A stretch of 64,000 nt of DNA from Ignavibacterium sp. (GCA_018335755.1 JAGXRK010000045.1:62001-126000); one strand, 5' to 3'. Positions 9,925 through 19,396 are shown, counted from the first letter of the stretch. Notes: generated by a model from the letters alone, not told the origin. Numbers and translations: made by a program.

Positions 9925-9952
9925 GTCAGAGATGACAAAAATCACCTCTGAC
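9925..9952 (-). terminator. Hairpin between the two kbl copies
   Basis: GTCAGAGATGA and TCACCTCTGAC form an 11-bp stem (one G-U or A-C position, depending on strand) with a 6-base loop. It follows the end of copy 2 by about 20 bases in the direction of transcription. The tail after it is only weakly T-rich, so it may attenuate or process the transcript instead of ending it. Confidence 0.4.
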
Positions 9953-9973
9953 CTAAAATATTAAAAATTCATA

Positions 9974-11221
9974 CTACATCCCGTACTTATCAATTATCTC
10001 CTGCTTGGTCTTTCCGAGGATGTCGTACTTCTTTCCAACTTTAATAAAGGCAGTAAGAGCTTTTTCAAGATGATGCCTTTCGTGTGCAGCGGACAACTGT
10101 GTTCTAATTCTTGCCTGCCCTTTGGGAACTACCGGGAAGAAGAAACCAACAGCATAAATTCCTTCAGCATAAAGATCACGAGCAACATCCTGTGACAGCT
10201 TTGCATTAAAAAGCATAACGGGAACAATTGCAGTTTCACCTTCTTTAATTATAAAGCCGGCATCGGTTAAACCTTTTCTCCAGAAAGTTGAGTTCTCTTC
10301 AAGCTTGTCACGTCTTTCGGTTGATCTGGAAATAATATCGAGAACACGCAAAGCACCTTCAACAATTACCGGTGCTACAGTATTTGAGAAAAGATAAGGT
10401 CGAGCTTTCTGTCTGCACATTTCAACAATTTCTTTTCTGCCGGAAACGCAGCCGCCGCTTGCACCGCCAAGTGCTTTTCCCAATGTCGTTGTAATAATAT
10501 CAATCTTGCCGAGAACTCCAAAATGTTCCTGCGTTCCTCTTCCGGTTCTGCCGATATAACCGCTTGCGTGAGAATCATCAACAAAAACCATTGCATTATA
10601 TTTTTCTGCAAGCTCGGCTATTTTATCCAGCTTTGCCAGGTCGCCGTCCATTGAGAATGCACCATCAGTTATAATCATTCGCAATCGCTTATTTTGATGA
10701 AGCTGTAGTTTCTCTTCAAGATGTTTCATATCAGAATGTTTAAATGAATCATTCTGCGCTTTACACAAACGCATTCCGTCAATTATAGAAGCGTGAACAA
10801 GTCTGTCAGCAATCATCACATCCTGATCAGTCAATATTGCCTCAAAGACTCCGGCATTTGCATCCATACAGGAAGGAAAGAGAATTGTGTCTTCTGTACC
10901 GAGAAACTCAGTGAGTTTTTTCTCAAGCTCTTTGTGAATATCCTGAGTTCCGCAAATAAATCTTACTGAGGACATTCCATATCCTCTTACATCAAGTCCC
11001 TCGTGTGCAGCTTTTATGACTTCAGGATGAGATGAAAGTCCGAGATAATTATTCGCACACATATTAATTACTCTCTTCTGCTCAGAACCGATCGGGAATT
11101 CAACTTCAATCTCTGAATTCTGTGGAGCGCAGATTGCACGTTCTTCTTTGAAGATGCCCTGGTTTTTTATGTCCTCAAGCTGATCGGAATAAAGTTTTCT
11201 AACTTCTGCATTGTATGCCAT
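9974..11221 (-). CDS. Alpha-oxoamine synthase, Kbl-like (copy 2), coupled to an acyl carrier protein
   Basis: The 415-residue PLP enzyme is closely related to the neighbouring Kbl copy. It has NNYLGLSSHP, VDDSHASGYIG and the PLP Lys249 in TTLGKALGGASGG. The family condenses an acyl thioester with an amino acid: glycine C-acetyltransferase uses acetyl-CoA, and serine palmitoyltransferase and some others use acyl-CoA or acyl-ACP. Its ribosome site AGGAG lies inside the last codons of the upstream acyl carrier protein gene, with 5 bases between the genes, so the two are translationally coupled. This suggests an ACP-bound substrate (inference). The C-terminal tail KTKQEIIDKYGM is absent from copy 1. 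Database annotation is likely to read kbl. Confidence 0.85.
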   Translation of the reverse strand: MAYNAEVRKLYSDQLEDIKNQGIFKEERAICAPQNSEIEVEFPIGSEQKRVINMCANNYLGLSSHPEVIKAAHEGLDVRGYGMSSVRFICGTQDIHKELEKKLTEFLGTEDTILFPSCMDANAGVFEAILTDQDVMIADRLVHASIIDGMRLCKAQNDSFKHSDMKHLEEKLQLHQNKRLRMIITDGAFSMDGDLAKLDKIAELAEKYNAMVFVDDSHASGYIGRTGRGTQEHFGVLGKIDIITTTLGKALGGASGGCVSGRKEIVEMCRQKARPYLFSNTVAPVIVEGALRVLDIISRSTERRDKLEENSTFWRKGLTDAGFIIKEGETAIVPVMLFNAKLSQDVARDLYAEGIYAVGFFFPVVPKGQARIRTQLSAAHERHHLEKALTAFIKVGKKYDILGKTKQEIIDKYGM

Positions 11222-11226
11222 TTCAT

Positions 11227-11481
11227 TTACTCCTGCACATTAAATTCTTTAAGAAGATTGACTATGTTGTTAACGCTGTCGAAAGCTTCCGGTGAAGCCT
11301 TTGCATCGGGAATCTGAATCTTGTAATTGGTTTCAAGAAAAACTTTTAATGAAACCATTGAGAAGGAATCAACTATTCCGCCTGAGATGAGAGGTGTGTC
11401 GTAAGTTACTTCCCTATCGTCGTCTGATTCAAGGTATTCGTTTTTTACATATTGAAGAACTGTGTCTTTTATTGAGGCCAT
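11227..11481 (-). CDS. Acyl carrier protein
   Basis: The 84-residue acidic protein has the phosphopantetheine attachment site at Ser39 in GGIVDSFSMVSLK. The usual DSL is replaced by DSF, a form common in specialised carrier proteins rather than in the fatty-acid synthase AcpP. A GGAG ribosome site lies 7 bases before the ATG. It is the first gene of a tight pair with the Kbl-like synthase and follows an AcsA-type ligase by about 225 bases. Probably it carries the acyl group for that synthase (inference). A phosphopantetheinyl transferase would be needed and is not in the window. Confidence 0.85.
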   Translation of the reverse strand: MASIKDTVLQYVKNEYLESDDDREVTYDTPLISGGIVDSFSMVSLKVFLETNYKIQIPDAKASPEAFDSVNNIVNLLKEFNVQE

Positions 11482-11519
11482 TGTCTATCTCCGTTCTTTA
11501 GTTATTTCAAAAAATAATT

Positions 11520-11700
11520 TCAAATTAATATTTTAATCATTTGGTTAGAATGTAAAAATTTCAAATCTCAAATAACAAACTCCAAATAAATTTCAATTAC
11601 AAAATAACAAATTCAAAAAGCTAGTATGCATTTAATAAATGTTTCGATATTGAAATTTGAAAATTATTTGTTATTTATAATTTGGTTTTTGTTATTTGCC
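11520..11700. repeat. CAAATAACAAA-type intergenic repeat with inverted halves
   Basis: The gap between the ligase and carrier genes holds repeated words such as CAAATAACAAA, CAAATAAATTTC and ACAAAATAACAAATTC, followed by roughly complementary words (GAAATTTGAAAATTATTTG, TTGTTATTT). The halves could form a long weak stem. Such AT-rich text is common in intergenic DNA of this group. Confidence 0.4.
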
Positions 11701-11706
11701 TTAAAC

Positions 11707-13425
11707 TCACATATCATTTTCTAAAGTAGAAATATCTCCAATCTCTTCTCCCCATTCTTTTGCACGAAGAACACGTCGCATAATTTTTCCGCTTCTTGTT
11801 TTGGGCAGTGAATCAACAAACTCAATTTCCTGAGGCATTGCAAGTGCTGAAAGTTTCTTCCTAACGAAATTCATAATCTCAAGCTCAAGCATTTTTGTTT
11901 TTTCATTGCCGGGCTTAAGTGCGATGAATGCTTTTACGACTTCCATATTCATTGGATCGGGTTTACCGACAACTGCAGATTCTGCGACTGCAGGATGTTC
12001 GAGCAAAGCTGATTCAATTTCAAACGGACCAACGAGATGTCCTGCAGTATTTATCACATCATCATCTCTTCCGACAAACCAGAAATAACCATCTTCATCA
12101 ATGCTTGCCCTATCGCCGCAAAGATACCAGCCGTTTTGAAATTTTTTATCATAAGTTTCCTTGTTGTTCCAGTAAGTACGAAACATTGCAGGCCAGCCGG
12201 GTTTGAGTGCAATCATTCCGACAATTCCTTTTTTCTCAATCGGCAAATGAGTTTTCAAATCAACAACTGTTGCCGTGATGCCGGGAAAAGGTTTTCCCAT
12301 CGAGCCGGGTTTAATTTTCATTCCCGGATAATTACTGAGAACTATACTACCTGTTTCAGTCTGCCAGTAAGTATCGTGAAATGGAAGTCCGAATGCTTCC
12401 TTGGACCAGATAACCGCTTCCGCATTTAACGGTTCACCAACACTTGTAAGATGACGAAGTGAAGATAAATTATGTTTATTAACAACTTCAGTTCCTTCTT
12501 TCATCAAAGCACGGATTGCGGTTGGTGCAGAATACCAAACGGTAATTTTATGTTTTTCAATAAACTTGTACCACGTCTCAGCTTTGAAGCCGGCATCGAG
12601 CACACATTGAGTTGCAGCATTTGACCAGGCACCAATAATTCCATACGAAGTGCCTGTCACCCAGCCGGGATCTGCAGTGCACCAGTATATATCTTCATCC
12701 TTTATATCGAGAACATATTTTGCAGTAATGTATTGAGAGATTAAAGAGTAATGAACGTGCTGAGCACCTTTTGGTTGTCCTGTTGTTCCGGAAGTATAAT
12801 GAAGAACTGAAGGAGTTTCAGCTTTTGATGGATAAACTTTAAACTCATTTACTCGTTCTGCTTTATCCATATGAAAAGCAATTTCCTTTTCGCGGAGCGG
12901 TTTGCTGCCGTCATCATCAACTACAATGATATGTTTTAATGAAGGAAGTTGTTCAACAATGTTTCTTACTTTCGGCAGATGCTTTTTCTGAGTGAAGATA
13001 GCAGCAGTTCCTGCATCTTCCAGTCTTGTTAACAGTGATTCGGAACCGAATGCAGAAAACAATGGCTGGGCAATACCACCCATTTTTAGAATGCCGAGAA
13101 ATCCAAAATAAAGCTCCGGAACCTTATCCATAAACAGACAAACTCTGTCACCGGGATTTATCCCTACCTTCTGAAGAAAAGCTGCAATGGTGTTTGTAAG
13201 AACTCGCATATCATCAAACGTGTATTTTTTCTCCTCACCATTAAATCCTTCCCAGATGAGTGCAAGCTTACTAGCTTTTCCCATTCGGCAGATTCTGTCA
13301 GTACAGTATTCACCTATATTAATTATACTGCCATCTTTGTATTCAAGTTCATTGCAAGCGATTTGCCATGAAAAGTTTTTATATTCTTCTTCGTATGATT
13401 TCATATTCGGTTGGTATTTAAGCAT
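11707..13425 (-). CDS. acsA: Acetyl-CoA synthetase-like AMP-forming acyl-CoA ligase (AcsA type)
   Basis: 572 residues, the same length class as Bacillus AcsA. It activates acetate or another short acid as acyl-AMP and then acyl-CoA. Visible are the ATP loop YTSGTTGQPKGAQ (about 211-223), the WQTETGS motif, YLCGDRASIDEDGYFWFVGR of the hinge and the C-terminal PKTRSGKIMRR containing the catalytic lysine (near 548), which acetyltransferases often control in this family. An AAGGAG ribosome site lies 9 bases upstream. It precedes the carrier protein gene, so it may feed that pathway, but 225 bases separate them and acetate metabolism alone would also explain it. Confidence 0.85.
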   Translation of the reverse strand: MLKYQPNMKSYEEEYKNFSWQIACNELEYKDGSIINIGEYCTDRICRMGKASKLALIWEGFNGEEKKYTFDDMRVLTNTIAAFLQKVGINPGDRVCLFMDKVPELYFGFLGILKMGGIAQPLFSAFGSESLLTRLEDAGTAAIFTQKKHLPKVRNIVEQLPSLKHIIVVDDDGSKPLREKEIAFHMDKAERVNEFKVYPSKAETPSVLHYTSGTTGQPKGAQHVHYSLISQYITAKYVLDIKDEDIYWCTADPGWVTGTSYGIIGAWSNAATQCVLDAGFKAETWYKFIEKHKITVWYSAPTAIRALMKEGTEVVNKHNLSSLRHLTSVGEPLNAEAVIWSKEAFGLPFHDTYWQTETGSIVLSNYPGMKIKPGSMGKPFPGITATVVDLKTHLPIEKKGIVGMIALKPGWPAMFRTYWNNKETYDKKFQNGWYLCGDRASIDEDGYFWFVGRDDDVINTAGHLVGPFEIESALLEHPAVAESAVVGKPDPMNMEVVKAFIALKPGNEKTKMLELEIMNFVRKKLSALAMPQEIEFVDSLPKTRSGKIMRRVLRAKEWGEEIGDISTLENDM

Positions 13426-13539
13426 TGAGGGTCTCTCCTTGTTAAATGCTTGAGAAACTATGAAAGTTAAATAATTGACTCTACTAAATTAAGTAAAAAC
13501 TAATTATTAGAATCCCGATTCAGCTATTTTATTATAAGA

Positions 13540-13947
13540 GGCTGTCTCATAACTCATTTTTTTATGGTAACCGCAAGCTTCAGAGAGTGTTGCAGAACAA
13601 TAAATTGCCCCGCCATTTATGGCGGGGTTTTAAGATTACCATTCACTATTGGCTTTAGACCCCCGACTTAAAGGGTCTGTTGCAGAAGTCACATAATTGT
13701 CATTTCGACCAACGGGAGAAATCTTTTTCGCGACATATTAAAGGCTTTCTCAGTCTCCCGAAGGGATGCCTATGGCAGAAGACTCCTTTGAAATGTCACT
13801 TTCAGAATTATGCAACAACCTCTTAAAAGTCGGGGCAATGTACAGAAAAAATTTAGTTATGCAACAGACCCTTCAGCCTGCGAAAATATAACAAATACGC
13901 AACTTGAAAATTGCGGCTACCTTGTATTTAAGACTTTTGAGACAGCA
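13540..13947. repeat. Composite nested inverted-repeat element
   Basis: The outer ends are GGCTGTCTCA (13540-13549) and TGAGACAGCA (13938-13947), nearly the same ends as the ~130-bp repeats elsewhere in the window. Inside is a second perfect 14-bp pair, AAGGGTCTGTTGCA (13671-13684) and TGCAACAGACCCTT (13860-13873). That pair encloses a GTCATTTCGACC / GGGAGAAATC stretch typical of dispersed repeats in Bacteroidota. A third structure is the hairpin CCCCGCC-ATTTAT-GGCGGGG followed by TTTT (13608-13631). No transposase fragment is readable. I read this as one non-autonomous element inserted into another, between the acsA start and the GFVN-repeat gene end. Confidence 0.65.
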
Positions 13948-13965
13948 TCACATGTAAAACTTTAG

Positions 13966-14454
13966 TTAAAATGACCAGTTAACGATCGGGAAAAACGGAA
14001 ATGCCCCGCCTTGATCAATAATATTTATCAAACCGATCTGCAGACCATTCATACTTCCGGCATAGTTAACAAATCCCAATTGAAGTCCGCTTACCTTTCC
14101 TTTGTGGTAATTAACAAAACCGTACTGTAAGCCTTCAAACAGATTTTCAGTCAGATTAACAAAGCCGCCCTGAAATCCAAGAAAACCGCCGTCAACAAGA
14201 TTTACAAATCCGAATTGGGCACCAACCTGTTTACCGGTTGTCGAATTTACAAATCCCCAATCTATTCCGCTTACATTATTATTCTTTCCATAAATAATGT
14301 TCAGTCTTAAACCGGTAATAGAGGTATTCTCTGGAAATATCTGAACCGGATTAAATAGTGCAATTTGTATCGGTTTATCCTGAGCTAAGATGTTTTCGGA
14401 TGATATTCCGGATAAGATTGAAATTGCAAATAATAACACAAATACTTTTTTCAC
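13966..14454 (-). CDS. Secreted GFVN-repeat protein (LA_2272-like surface repeat)
   Basis: The 162-residue protein has a signal peptide (about 1-24, ending ILAQ). After it come at least five repeats of about 19-22 residues ending GLQxGFVN or close variants, the pattern of the LA_2272-type surface repeat family. Such repeats should form a beta-solenoid or beta-barrel-like array. The start is GTG with an AAGGAG site upstream. It is probably exposed at or near the outer membrane. No biochemical role is known to me. It lies 40 bases downstream of the peptidase gene on the same strand, so the two may be co-transcribed. Confidence 0.75.
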   Translation of the reverse strand: MKKVFVLLFAISILSGISSENILAQDKPIQIALFNPVQIFPENTSITGLRLNIIYGKNNNVSGIDWGFVNSTTGKQVGAQFGFVNLVDGGFLGFQGGFVNLTENLFEGLQYGFVNYHKGKVSGLQLGFVNYAGSMNGLQIGLINIIDQGGAFPFFPIVNWSF

Positions 14455-14494
14455 TTATTACTCCTTTTATTATAATTTATTTAGAATATAGTCA

Positions 14495-15808
14495 TTAATT
14501 TTTATCTTTAATTTTGATTTCAAGCCATTCTTCTAATTTTGAATATATAATTTCTCTATCATCGCTCGAAAAACTTCGGATTCTTGTTCTATGTGAACCA
14601 TTTGGATGAACCATTTTAATCGAATTGGTTTTACCTGTGAGACAGACTCCCGCTGCTGTCCATGGATCGTTACCTCCGTAAATAAAAATAAAATTTTCTC
14701 CTTCATTCTCTACCCATTCACTCATATCTTTCATTGGCTCAGGATTGAAAACAAGATTTACATCTTCGGGAATGAAGAACGGAGTTTGTCCATCTGCATA
14801 AAGAATGTATTCTTTGAATGGTTCTGTTTCATAGGCATAATATCCGTAATCTTTATAAGCCTGGTAAAAGAAAGGGTAGTAAGTTTTAATATCCTTATCA
14901 GAGAAGTAATCAACTCCGCTGTTTTTCTTAAAATGCTCAAAAATCTCTTCATCGCTTGAATTTGAATCGGGAATTTTCTCACATCCATCGGTACTCCACT
15001 GCCAGTAAGCAAAGGAGTATTCAAGTACTGAGTACTCAAATGCTTTTTCATCTCCCACTAAATTATAAGTTAACTGATTTTCCTCTGCATTATTCAAAAA
15101 CATTTGGTAAAATTTATCGCGATTTTTTAGTATATGAACCTGGAAATCATGCACACTCTGTCTGCATTCAGGAGTGGAAACATTTTTCAAAAACTCATAA
15201 ACTCTCTTATCCTCAATTGATCGGGCTATTGGAGCGACATAAGCAACTGTTGCATCCACATCATCCGGGTAATAGCGTCTGTGAAATATAACTGTTGAAC
15301 CGCCTTTGCTTATTCCGGTGCTTACCCATTTACCGGAGTAGTATTCTTTAAACTTTGAAATAATTCTGTGATGATCCTCGGCTGATTGACGGATATCAAG
15401 ATACTCCCAGTCAAATGGTTGAGGCACAGATTCACCAAAGTATCTGTGTTCAACAAGCATCTGGTTTGATTTAAATATTCTGCTTAACTCATTTGGTCTG
15501 TTTCTAACTGAATAACCGTCCAGTTCAACAACCATTGGAAGGTTTTTATCAATATGTGATAGATAAATTTTTTGTGTGTACTTTGGACTAAGCGGATTGA
15601 AATGATCAACCGGCTGCTCAATAAATATTTCATATATTTCTGTAAATGCAGAATCGCCTTCAATTTTCTTAATGGTAAGATCAGGTTGCAAATTAAGCCA
15701 TTCAAACAAACTGATATCTGAATCAGCAGTTACTTGTGAAGTTGAACATGCAGAAAGATTAAGTACGATAAAAAGTAACAGTAAAATGTAATTACGGTGA
15801 GATTTCAC
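14495..15808 (-). CDS. S28/S37-type serine peptidase lipoprotein
   Basis: The 437-residue protein has a lipobox (LNLSACSTS, Cys about 21), so it is probably a membrane-anchored lipoprotein. It shows the tripeptidyl/prolyl peptidase pattern of families S28 and S37: QPVDHFNP near the N terminus, VEHRYFGES, and the nucleophile Ser in GISKGGST near residue 166. Then follow GGNDPWTAAG with the likely catalytic Asp and NGSHRTRI with the likely His. These enzymes release short peptides, often after proline. The GTG start has an AGGAG site. Family S37 fits best; substrate unknown. Confidence 0.78.
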   Translation of the reverse strand: MKSHRNYILLLLFIVLNLSACSTSQVTADSDISLFEWLNLQPDLTIKKIEGDSAFTEIYEIFIEQPVDHFNPLSPKYTQKIYLSHIDKNLPMVVELDGYSVRNRPNELSRIFKSNQMLVEHRYFGESVPQPFDWEYLDIRQSAEDHHRIISKFKEYYSGKWVSTGISKGGSTVIFHRRYYPDDVDATVAYVAPIARSIEDKRVYEFLKNVSTPECRQSVHDFQVHILKNRDKFYQMFLNNAEENQLTYNLVGDEKAFEYSVLEYSFAYWQWSTDGCEKIPDSNSSDEEIFEHFKKNSGVDYFSDKDIKTYYPFFYQAYKDYGYYAYETEPFKEYILYADGQTPFFIPEDVNLVFNPEPMKDMSEWVENEGENFIFIYGGNDPWTAAGVCLTGKTNSIKMVHPNGSHRTRIRSFSSDDREIIYSKLEEWLEIKIKDKN

Positions 15809-15896
15809 TTTTTCTCCTATAATTTTGTAAAGACTGTTTAAAAAATCCTAAAAAGATTTATCAGCAGCAAACTAATTATTGATTTACGAGGTAATT

Positions 15897-16409
15897 ATGA
15901 AAGATAAAATAGAAGTTCAGCACGGGGATATAACAAAATGTAAAGTTGATGCAATAATAAATGCTGCCAACACTTCCCTGCTTGGCGGAGGCGGTGTGGA
16001 TGGTGCAATACATCGGGCTGCCGGACCACAACTACTTGAAGAATGCAGAGAACTAAATGGCTGTCCAACCGGTGAGGCAAAAATAACTAAGGGATATAAT
16101 TTGCCTTCTAAATTTGTTATTCACACTGTTGGTCCAGTGTGGAATGGCGGAAATAAAAATGAGGATAACCTTTTGGCAAACTGTTACCGTAATTCATTAA
16201 AAATCGCAGTTGAATATGGAATAAAATCAATAGCTTTTCCCGCAATTTCAACCGGAGTTTACAGATTCCCATTAGAACGTGCAACAGGAATTGCAATTAC
16301 AGAAGTAATGAAATTTCTCAAGAACAATGAATCAATTGATAATGTGATTTTTATATATTTTGATGAGCGGACTTACGAAGCTTATGAAAAAATATTGAAT
16401 GAATTTTAG
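15897..16409 (+). CDS. Macrodomain ADP-ribose hydrolase (O-acetyl-ADP-ribose deacetylase type)
   Basis: About 170 residues form one macrodomain. [22 protein letters not shown] binds the distal ribose and [12 protein letters not shown] the diphosphate. It resembles YmdB/MacroD enzymes, which remove ADP-ribose or deacetylate O-acetyl-ADP-ribose. The track starts at a TTG (15879), but GAGG at 15887-15890 is spaced 6 bases from the ATG at 15897, so I prefer [11 protein letters not shown] as the start. The gene stands alone and divergent from the peptidase gene; no sirtuin is nearby. Confidence 0.88.
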   Translation: MKDKIEVQHGDITKCKVDAIINAANTSLLGGGGVDGAIHRAAGPQLLEECRELNGCPTGEAKITKGYNLPSKFVIHTVGPVWNGGNKNEDNLLANCYRNSLKIAVEYGIKSIAFPAISTGVYRFPLERATGIAITEVMKFLKNNESIDNVIFIYFDERTYEAYEKILNEF

Positions 16410-16732
16410 TTTAATCATTCTGTCCGCAATTATAATTGGCATTCCATAAATAATTGATAATTTTTTCAAGAGTATATAATCTTAATCTCCTGATTTAATT
16501 CAGAGACGCTGAATTTTAACAGTGTCTTATTTTAATACTGTTCCTTTCGTCAAAGACAAAAATCCTGCAAATTCTCTTGTTATTCAAAGCTTTATCTGTG
16601 GCACTATGCTTGTCAATACCAGGACGAACTGAATTAAGTTCGTATACACTAGACTATTATAATCAAGTAAAATTTATTCAATAACATCTTCTTATAACAA
16701 TCATTTTGATTTAAACCATTAAGGAAAGAGAC
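16410..16732. other. Intergenic region with one hairpin
   Basis: No gene seen. A hairpin at 16504-16527 (AGACGCTG / CAGTGTCT with an 8-base loop, followed by TATTTTA) may end the macrodomain transcript. The rest presumably holds the promoter of the YCF48-repeat gene, which I cannot locate. Confidence 0.4.
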
Positions 16733-19240
16733 ATGCATAAGTTATTCATTCCTGTAATCTCATTACTTCTAAGCAGTTCAATAATTAATGCACAATGGTT
16801 TAATCAGAACCCCGTCCCCGATGGCAACCACTTATATTCAACTTTTTTTATTGATTCAAATACCGGATGGATAATCGGCTCTGACGGTTTTATTAAGAAG
16901 ACCACTAATGCTGGTCTAGATTGGGTTCAGCAGAATGGCGGATCAAATAATACTTTAAGATCAATTCAGTTTGTTGATCAAAATACCGGATGGATATGCG
17001 GCGATAATGGTTTAGTTATTAAAACTACGGATGGCGGAAATAACTGGTTTTCCCAATCCAGCGGAACAACTGAATTATTATCAGACTTACATTTTGTAAA
17101 TACTAATACTGGTTTTGCTGTTGGTTTTAATGAAACCATTTTAAAGACCGCTGATGGTGGTTTGAACTGGTATATTAAAAACTCCGGTACTGATTATGAT
17201 TTATACTCAGTGGATTTTGTCAGTCCGCTTATCGGCTTTGCTGCCGGCGGAAGAAACCAGAGCAAGTTTCTTAAAACCACCGATGGCGGATTAAACTGGA
17301 CTGTTGAAACTTCAATTTTAGGTGGAATGGAAAAAAGAATTAACAGTGTTGAATTTATCGATGCTAACACGGGCTGGATTGGTTCAGGCTGGGGTTCAGG
17401 CGGTGCTTCGTTAAGTATGATCAGCAAAACCACTGATGGCGGAAATAACTGGTCAACCTTCATTCCTTATCGGCCAGCGAGTTATGAAGACTCAGTATTA
17501 TACAGTCACGTAACAGAAAGTGTGATTGATAATATTGTGGGTATAAGATCCATCTGTTTCAAAGATGCAAATAATGGGTATGCTGTCAGCGGCACAGCCA
17601 GCGGCTGGCGCAGAGGTATTTTAACTACAACTGACGGTGGAGTTTCCTGGCAAAGCAAATACTTTAACGATGAACAGACCGGCTTGCTTTCAGTTTATGT
17701 TGATAATTCAGGAGTTGGACTAGCTGTAGGATATTACGGCGTAATTTATTCACTCGAGAGCAGCAACAGTTCTTGGTCTCAAATTCTTAGCGGTACACAA
17801 AGCAGCTGGACAGGCGATTGGATCCAATCAGTTTTCATGACTAACGATAGTATTGGTTGGGCCGCCGGTTCAAGAAAAGGTTCGCAAAAGTATCCCCTGA
17901 TCTTAAAAACAACTAATGGCGGAAAGATCTGGAAAACTAATTTTGAATTAAGTAATAACTGGTACAGCAGTTTTTCTGACATCTTCTTTGTTAATGAAAA
18001 TATCGGGTGGGCAAGTGGAGGAGATGTGGGGGCTTTTTCATATAAAACTACAGATGGAGGTCAAAACTGGTTCAATTCTGGTTATGGATTCGACCAAATC
18101 TATTTTATAGATCAGAATATCGGTTGGGGTGTAAATCTGTTTAGTGGTGTTTATAAAACTACATGTGGCGGTACAGAATGGTTTCAGAAAAGTAATATCA
18201 GCAGCAGCAGCATTTTCTTTTCAGATGCTCTTAATGGCTGGGCTGCCGGTGCCAATGGAAGTATTTTAAAATCAACCGACGGCGGTGAAAACTGGACAGC
18301 AAAATTAAGCGGAATTTCATCAGACTTAAACTCTGTCCACTTTTTTAACAGCAATATTGGAATGGCTGTGGGTAACTCCGGCACGGCATTATTAACTACT
18401 GATGGCGGTGAAAACTGGACTTCACAAAGTACAGGATATACAGCACACTTCAATTCTGTTCTATTTACAAATTCCTCAACCGTTTGGATTGCGGGAAGTG
18501 ACGGTGTTATACTTAACTCAACTGATATGGGGAATAGCTGGATTTCATTCAGCAGCATTACAGATGTCAACATTGTATCTGCTTCATTCACAAGTGAAGC
18601 TTCAGGCTGGTTTGCGGGGCTGAACGGAACTATATTCAAATATGAAAACGATGTCATACCAGTCGAACTGGTTTCATTTTCTGCAAGTTTAATAAGTGAT
18701 AAAGTTCACCTGAACTGGCAGACTGCAACAGAGCTTAACAATTTTGGTTTTGAAATCGAACGTAAAACTGATAACAGTGAATGGATAATAATAGGTTTTG
18801 TAAATGGACACGGCAACAGCACTTCACCTAAGTCTTATTCTTTTATTGACAATACTCTTTTTGATGGTAGTAAATTTACTTACAGACTAAAACAGACTGA
18901 CATTGATGGTAGTTTTGAATATTCAAATGAAATTGAAGTTGAGCTGGTTCCTGCCGGATATGCATTACATCAAAACTATCCTAATCCATTCAATCCAACT
19001 ACAAACATAAGGTATGAACTGCTGAACGAAAGTAATGTAACAATAAAGGTTTATGACATACTTGGCTCTGAAATTATGACCCTTGTAAATGAATCTAAAA
19101 AACCAGGTATTTACGAAGTGGAATTTAATGCGGAGAATTTATCAAGCGGAACTTACATTTACAGAATTTCCGCTGGTGATGCCGGGACGAGTGCAGAACA
19201 AAGTTTTGTCGAAACAAGGAAAATGACGCTAATAAAATAG
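16733..19240 (+). CDS. Secreted YCF48/BNR-repeat protein with T9SS sorting domain
   Basis: The 835-residue protein has a signal peptide (about 1-20, ending INAQ). It then has more than ten repeats of about 45 residues with KTTDGGxNW cores, joined by segments such as FVDQNTGWICGDNGLVIK. This is a YCF48/BNR propeller array, possibly two propellers. From about 640 comes the VPVELVSFSASLISDKVHL linker domain and then the type A sorting signal (NYPNPFNPTTNIRY ... SGTYIYRI ... RKMTLIK). Same architecture as the gene at 1211. It should be carried to the cell surface by T9SS. An AAGGAAAGAG site precedes the ATG. Role unknown; an adhesin or scaffold is plausible. Confidence 0.85.
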   Translation: MHKLFIPVISLLLSSSIINAQWFNQNPVPDGNHLYSTFFIDSNTGWIIGSDGFIKKTTNAGLDWVQQNGGSNNTLRSIQFVDQNTGWICGDNGLVIKTTDGGNNWFSQSSGTTELLSDLHFVNTNTGFAVGFNETILKTADGGLNWYIKNSGTDYDLYSVDFVSPLIGFAAGGRNQSKFLKTTDGGLNWTVETSILGGMEKRINSVEFIDANTGWIGSGWGSGGASLSMISKTTDGGNNWSTFIPYRPASYEDSVLYSHVTESVIDNIVGIRSICFKDANNGYAVSGTASGWRRGILTTTDGGVSWQSKYFNDEQTGLLSVYVDNSGVGLAVGYYGVIYSLESSNSSWSQILSGTQSSWTGDWIQSVFMTNDSIGWAAGSRKGSQKYPLILKTTNGGKIWKTNFELSNNWYSSFSDIFFVNENIGWASGGDVGAFSYKTTDGGQNWFNSGYGFDQIYFIDQNIGWGVNLFSGVYKTTCGGTEWFQKSNISSSSIFFSDALNGWAAGANGSILKSTDGGENWTAKLSGISSDLNSVHFFNSNIGMAVGNSGTALLTTDGGENWTSQSTGYTAHFNSVLFTNSSTVWIAGSDGVILNSTDMGNSWISFSSITDVNIVSASFTSEASGWFAGLNGTIFKYENDVIPVELVSFSASLISDKVHLNWQTATELNNFGFEIERKTDNSEWIIIGFVNGHGNSTSPKSYSFIDNTLFDGSKFTYRLKQTDIDGSFEYSNEIEVELVPAGYALHQNYPNPFNPTTNIRYELLNESNVTIKVYDILGSEIMTLVNESKKPGIYEVEFNAENLSSGTYIYRISAGDAGTSAEQSFVETRKMTLIK

Positions 19241-19396
19241 TATCAAATGATAGTGAAAATTTTTCCGTTTATGTAAGAATTAATTATATATGATACTTTA
19301 GACAGTTTAATTTACTGTTAATTATAGTATTTTACTGGTGTGATTATTGCTTAATTTATTTTTATAAATTATAATTTATTTAATTGAGGTACGAAA

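Noticed and set aside
13608-13631. GC hairpin with T tail as the terminator of acsA
   Set aside because: It lies upstream, not downstream, of acsA (minus strand); it belongs to the nested repeat element.
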